NCBI GenBank assembly: GCA_019308705.1
Contig: JAFDHW010000090.1
Coordinates: forward strand, 1 to 8,161
Origin: Deltaproteobacteria bacterium
GTDB lineage: Bacteria > Desulfobacterota > Desulfobacteria > Desulfobacterales > Desulfatibacillaceae
Direction: 5' to 3'
Length of the DNA: 8,161 bases
A program made the position numbers and the translations under genes. The stretch's first letter is position 1. Every line of letters starts with the position of its first letter. Below the pieces are notes generated by a model. The model saw only the letters and a program-made list of their open reading frames with translations. It did not search any database and was not told the DNA's origin. Below are positions 6,502 through 8,161 of this stretch, piece after piece.

Positions 6502-8161
6502 ATGTGCGGGGTGTGCGGATTCGCGGGCCCGCCCGGGAGGAACCGGGCCGCCGCCGACAAGCTTTTGGAGGCCATGTGCCGCCGCCTGGCCCACCGGGGG
6601 CCGGACGGCCAGGGCGCGCTGTACCGGGAGCAGGGCGGCGTCGCCGTGGGCCTGGGCCACCGCAGGCTTTCCATCATCGACCTGTCGGAAGGCGGGGCCC
6701 AGCCCATGGAGAACGAGGACGGGACCGTGGCGCTTTCCGCCAACGGCGAGATCTACAACTATAAGGAGCTTTCCGCGGGCCTGAAAAGGCGGGGCCACGT
6801 GTTTCGCGGGGCGTGCGACTCCGAGGTCCTGGTGCATTTGTACGAGGAAAAGGGCACGGGCATGCTCCACGAGCTTTCCGGCATGTTCGCCTTCGCCCTG
6901 TGGGACGGGAAGAACGAGCGCCTGGTCCTGGCCCGGGACCGGGCGGGGATAAAGCCCATGTACTGGACCCTGGCGGGCGGAACCCTGTACTTCGCCTCGG
7001 AGGCCAAGGCGCTTCTCATCTGCCCCGGGGTGGGCCGAAAGGTGGACGAGAAGGCCCTGGACGCCTACCTGGCCCTGGGCTACATCCCCGGCGAGCGCAC
7101 CATTTTCCAGGGCATCCACAAGCTGCCTCCGGCGGGGCTGCTGGTGTTCGAGCAGGGCGCGGCCGCGGTTTCCCGGTGGTGGAAACCCGCCTGGACGCCC
7201 AAGGCGGACCTGTCCGAGGCCGAAGCCGCGGAACGGCTGCCGGAGGTCCTGCGCCGGGCGGTGAGCCGCCACCTCGTGGCGGACGTGCCCGTGGGCAGCT
7301 TCCTTTCCGGCGGCGTGGACTCCACCGTGGTCACCGCCCTGGCCGCGGCGTCCGCGCCGGGGCTTTCCACCTTCAGCCTGGGGTGGGAAGGCTCCGCGGG
7401 CGACGAGCTGCCCTTTGCCCGGCTGGCCGCGGACTTTTTGCGGACGGACCACCACGAACTTCTCACCCAACCGGCTTCGGCGGACCTGTTGCCCAAAATC
7501 CTGTGGCACCTGGACGAGCCGCTGTTCGACAACTCCGCCCTTCCCGCGTGGCAGCTCTGCGCCCTGGCCCGGGGCCGGGTGAAGGCGGTGCTTTCCGGCG
7601 ACGGCGGCGACGAGCTTTTCGCCGGGTATTCCTGGACCCTTCGGGACCAGCTCCGCCGGGGCTTTGCCCTGCTCACCGGCCCGGCGCACGGGGCCGCCTG
7701 CGCGGCGCTTGCCTTGTGCTTTGCCCGGGGCAGGGAGTACGACCCCTCGCTTTTGTCCAAGGCGGTCCGGGCCGTGGGCGACCTGTGCGGGTCCATGGAA
7801 GAGGGCTTCATCAGGCGCACCTCGGTTTCCGCCGGGTTCCGGCAACGGCTGTACTCCCCGGCCCTGAAGGAGCGCCTGGGCGGGTGGGACGCCGTTTCCC
7901 TGAGGCGGGCCGCGTTTGCCGAACCCCGGGTGGAAGACGGCCGGGAACGCATGCTCCACGCGGATTTTTCCACCTTCCTGCCCGACGACTGCCTGGCCAA
8001 GATGGACCGCATGAGCATGGCCCACGGCCTGGAGGTGCGGGTGCCGCTCCTGGACCCGGAGGTGGTGGACTTCGCCGTGCGCCTGCCCTATGGCTTCAAG
8101 GTGCGGGGTTTGACGGGCAAGCACGTGGTGAAGCGCGCCTTCACCGGCCGGGTGCCCTCCG
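6502..8161 (+). CDS. asnB: Asparagine synthase (glutamine-hydrolysing) / AsnB-type amidotransferase, 3'-truncated
   Basis: The frame is open from the ATG at 6502 to the window end with no stop, giving 553 residues; family members are usually about 600-650, so the C-terminus is missing. The N-terminal class II glutaminase domain (about 2-210) begins MCGVCGF, so processing would expose the Cys2 nucleophile. It also has RRLSIID at 54-60, NGEIYN at 81-86 and CDSEV at 105-109. The synthetase domain shows the ATP pyrophosphatase loop SGGVDS at 269-274, DEPLFDNSALP, SGDGGDELFAGY at 365-376 and KMDRMSMAHGLEVRVPLLD at 500-518. All key residues I can check are present. Family reaction: glutamine-derived ammonia converts a carboxylate to an amide via an acyl-AMP intermediate. 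The standard substrate is aspartate, but homologues in polysaccharide loci (for example the WbpS type) are linked to amidation of uronic-acid sugars, which is plausible here. It follows the previous stop by 2 bases, with a good ribosome binding site. Confidence 0.93.
   Translation, partial: MCGVCGFAGPPGRNRAAADKLLEAMCRRLAHRGPDGQGALYREQGGVAVGLGHRRLSIIDLSEGGAQPMENEDGTVALSANGEIYNYKELSAGLKRRGHVFRGACDSEVLVHLYEEKGTGMLHELSGMFAFALWDGKNERLVLARDRAGIKPMYWTLAGGTLYFASEAKALLICPGVGRKVDEKALDAYLALGYIPGERTIFQGIHKLPPAGLLVFEQGAAAVSRWWKPAWTPKADLSEAEAAERLPEVLRRAVSRHLVADVPVGSFLSGGVDSTVVTALAAASAPGLSTFSLGWEGSAGDELPFARLAADFLRTDHHELLTQPASADLLPKILWHLDEPLFDNSALPAWQLCALARGRVKAVLSGDGGDELFAGYSWTLRDQLRRGFALLTGPAHGAACAALALCFARGREYDPSLLSKAVRAVGDLCGSMEEGFIRRTSVSAGFRQRLYSPALKERLGGWDAVSLRRAAFAEPRVEDGRERMLHADFSTFLPDDCLAKMDRMSMAHGLEVRVPLLDPEVVDFAVRLPYGFKVRGLTGKHVVKRAFTGRVPS

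Noticed and set aside
6396..6764. A plus-strand open frame spanning the GT4/asnB junction, considered as a small gene.
   Set aside because: It is out of frame with both well-supported genes and its product is Arg/Gly/Pro-rich with no motif.
6169..8124. A long minus-strand open frame (about 651 codons) opposite asnB.
   Set aside because: The plus strand carries asnB with all catalytic motifs; the antisense frame is a composition artefact.
1..8161. Search for an unusual system such as a defence island, prophage, CRISPR array, retron, toxin-antitoxin pair or integrative element.
   Set aside because: No tandem spaced repeats, integrase or transposase motifs, tRNA, or small paired genes were seen. 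All the DNA is accounted for by polysaccharide genes.

Overview
The window is a single, densely packed, plus-strand block of seven genes for making a cell-surface polysaccharide (O-antigen, capsule or exopolysaccharide type). The DNA is very GC-rich, with strong G/C preference at third codon positions. Codon style and gene content suggest a Gram-negative bacterium, possibly a Desulfovibrio-like member of the Desulfobacterota. That placement is an impression; nothing in the window fixes the taxon.

Layout, left to right: (1) the 3' part of a Wzy-type O-antigen polymerase/ligase (1-829, start outside the window); (2) a Wzx-type lipid-linked oligosaccharide flippase (838-2316, or from a TTG at 826); (3) a GT4 glycosyltransferase (2313-3386); (4) a second GT4-like protein (3379-4566); (5) a class I SAM-dependent methyltransferase with extra CxxC motifs (4563-5330); (6) a third GT4 enzyme, clearly a paralogue of gene 4 (5312-6499); (7) an AsnB-type glutamine-dependent amidotransferase (6502 to past the window end). 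Every junction either overlaps or leaves at most 8 bases. There is no room for internal promoters or terminators between genes, so this looks like one translationally coupled operon whose promoter and terminator both lie outside. I see no RNA gene, mobile element, CRISPR array, recombination site or non-coding stretch of useful length.

How it probably works together (inference from family knowledge): the three GT4 proteins add sugars to a lipid-linked repeat unit on the cytoplasmic side. The methyltransferase and the AsnB-like enzyme may decorate the glycan or its precursors by methylation and amidation. The flippase moves the unit across the inner membrane and the Wzy-like protein polymerises it. 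The sugars and the linkages cannot be read from the sequence.

The system is of a known general type. The points that stand out are: gene 4 lacks the conserved glutamate of the GT4 donor site that its paralogue gene 6 keeps; the two paralogues flank the methyltransferase; the methyltransferase carries a split cysteine pattern that could bind zinc; and there is a marked codon-context bias for NTT before the serine codon TCC.
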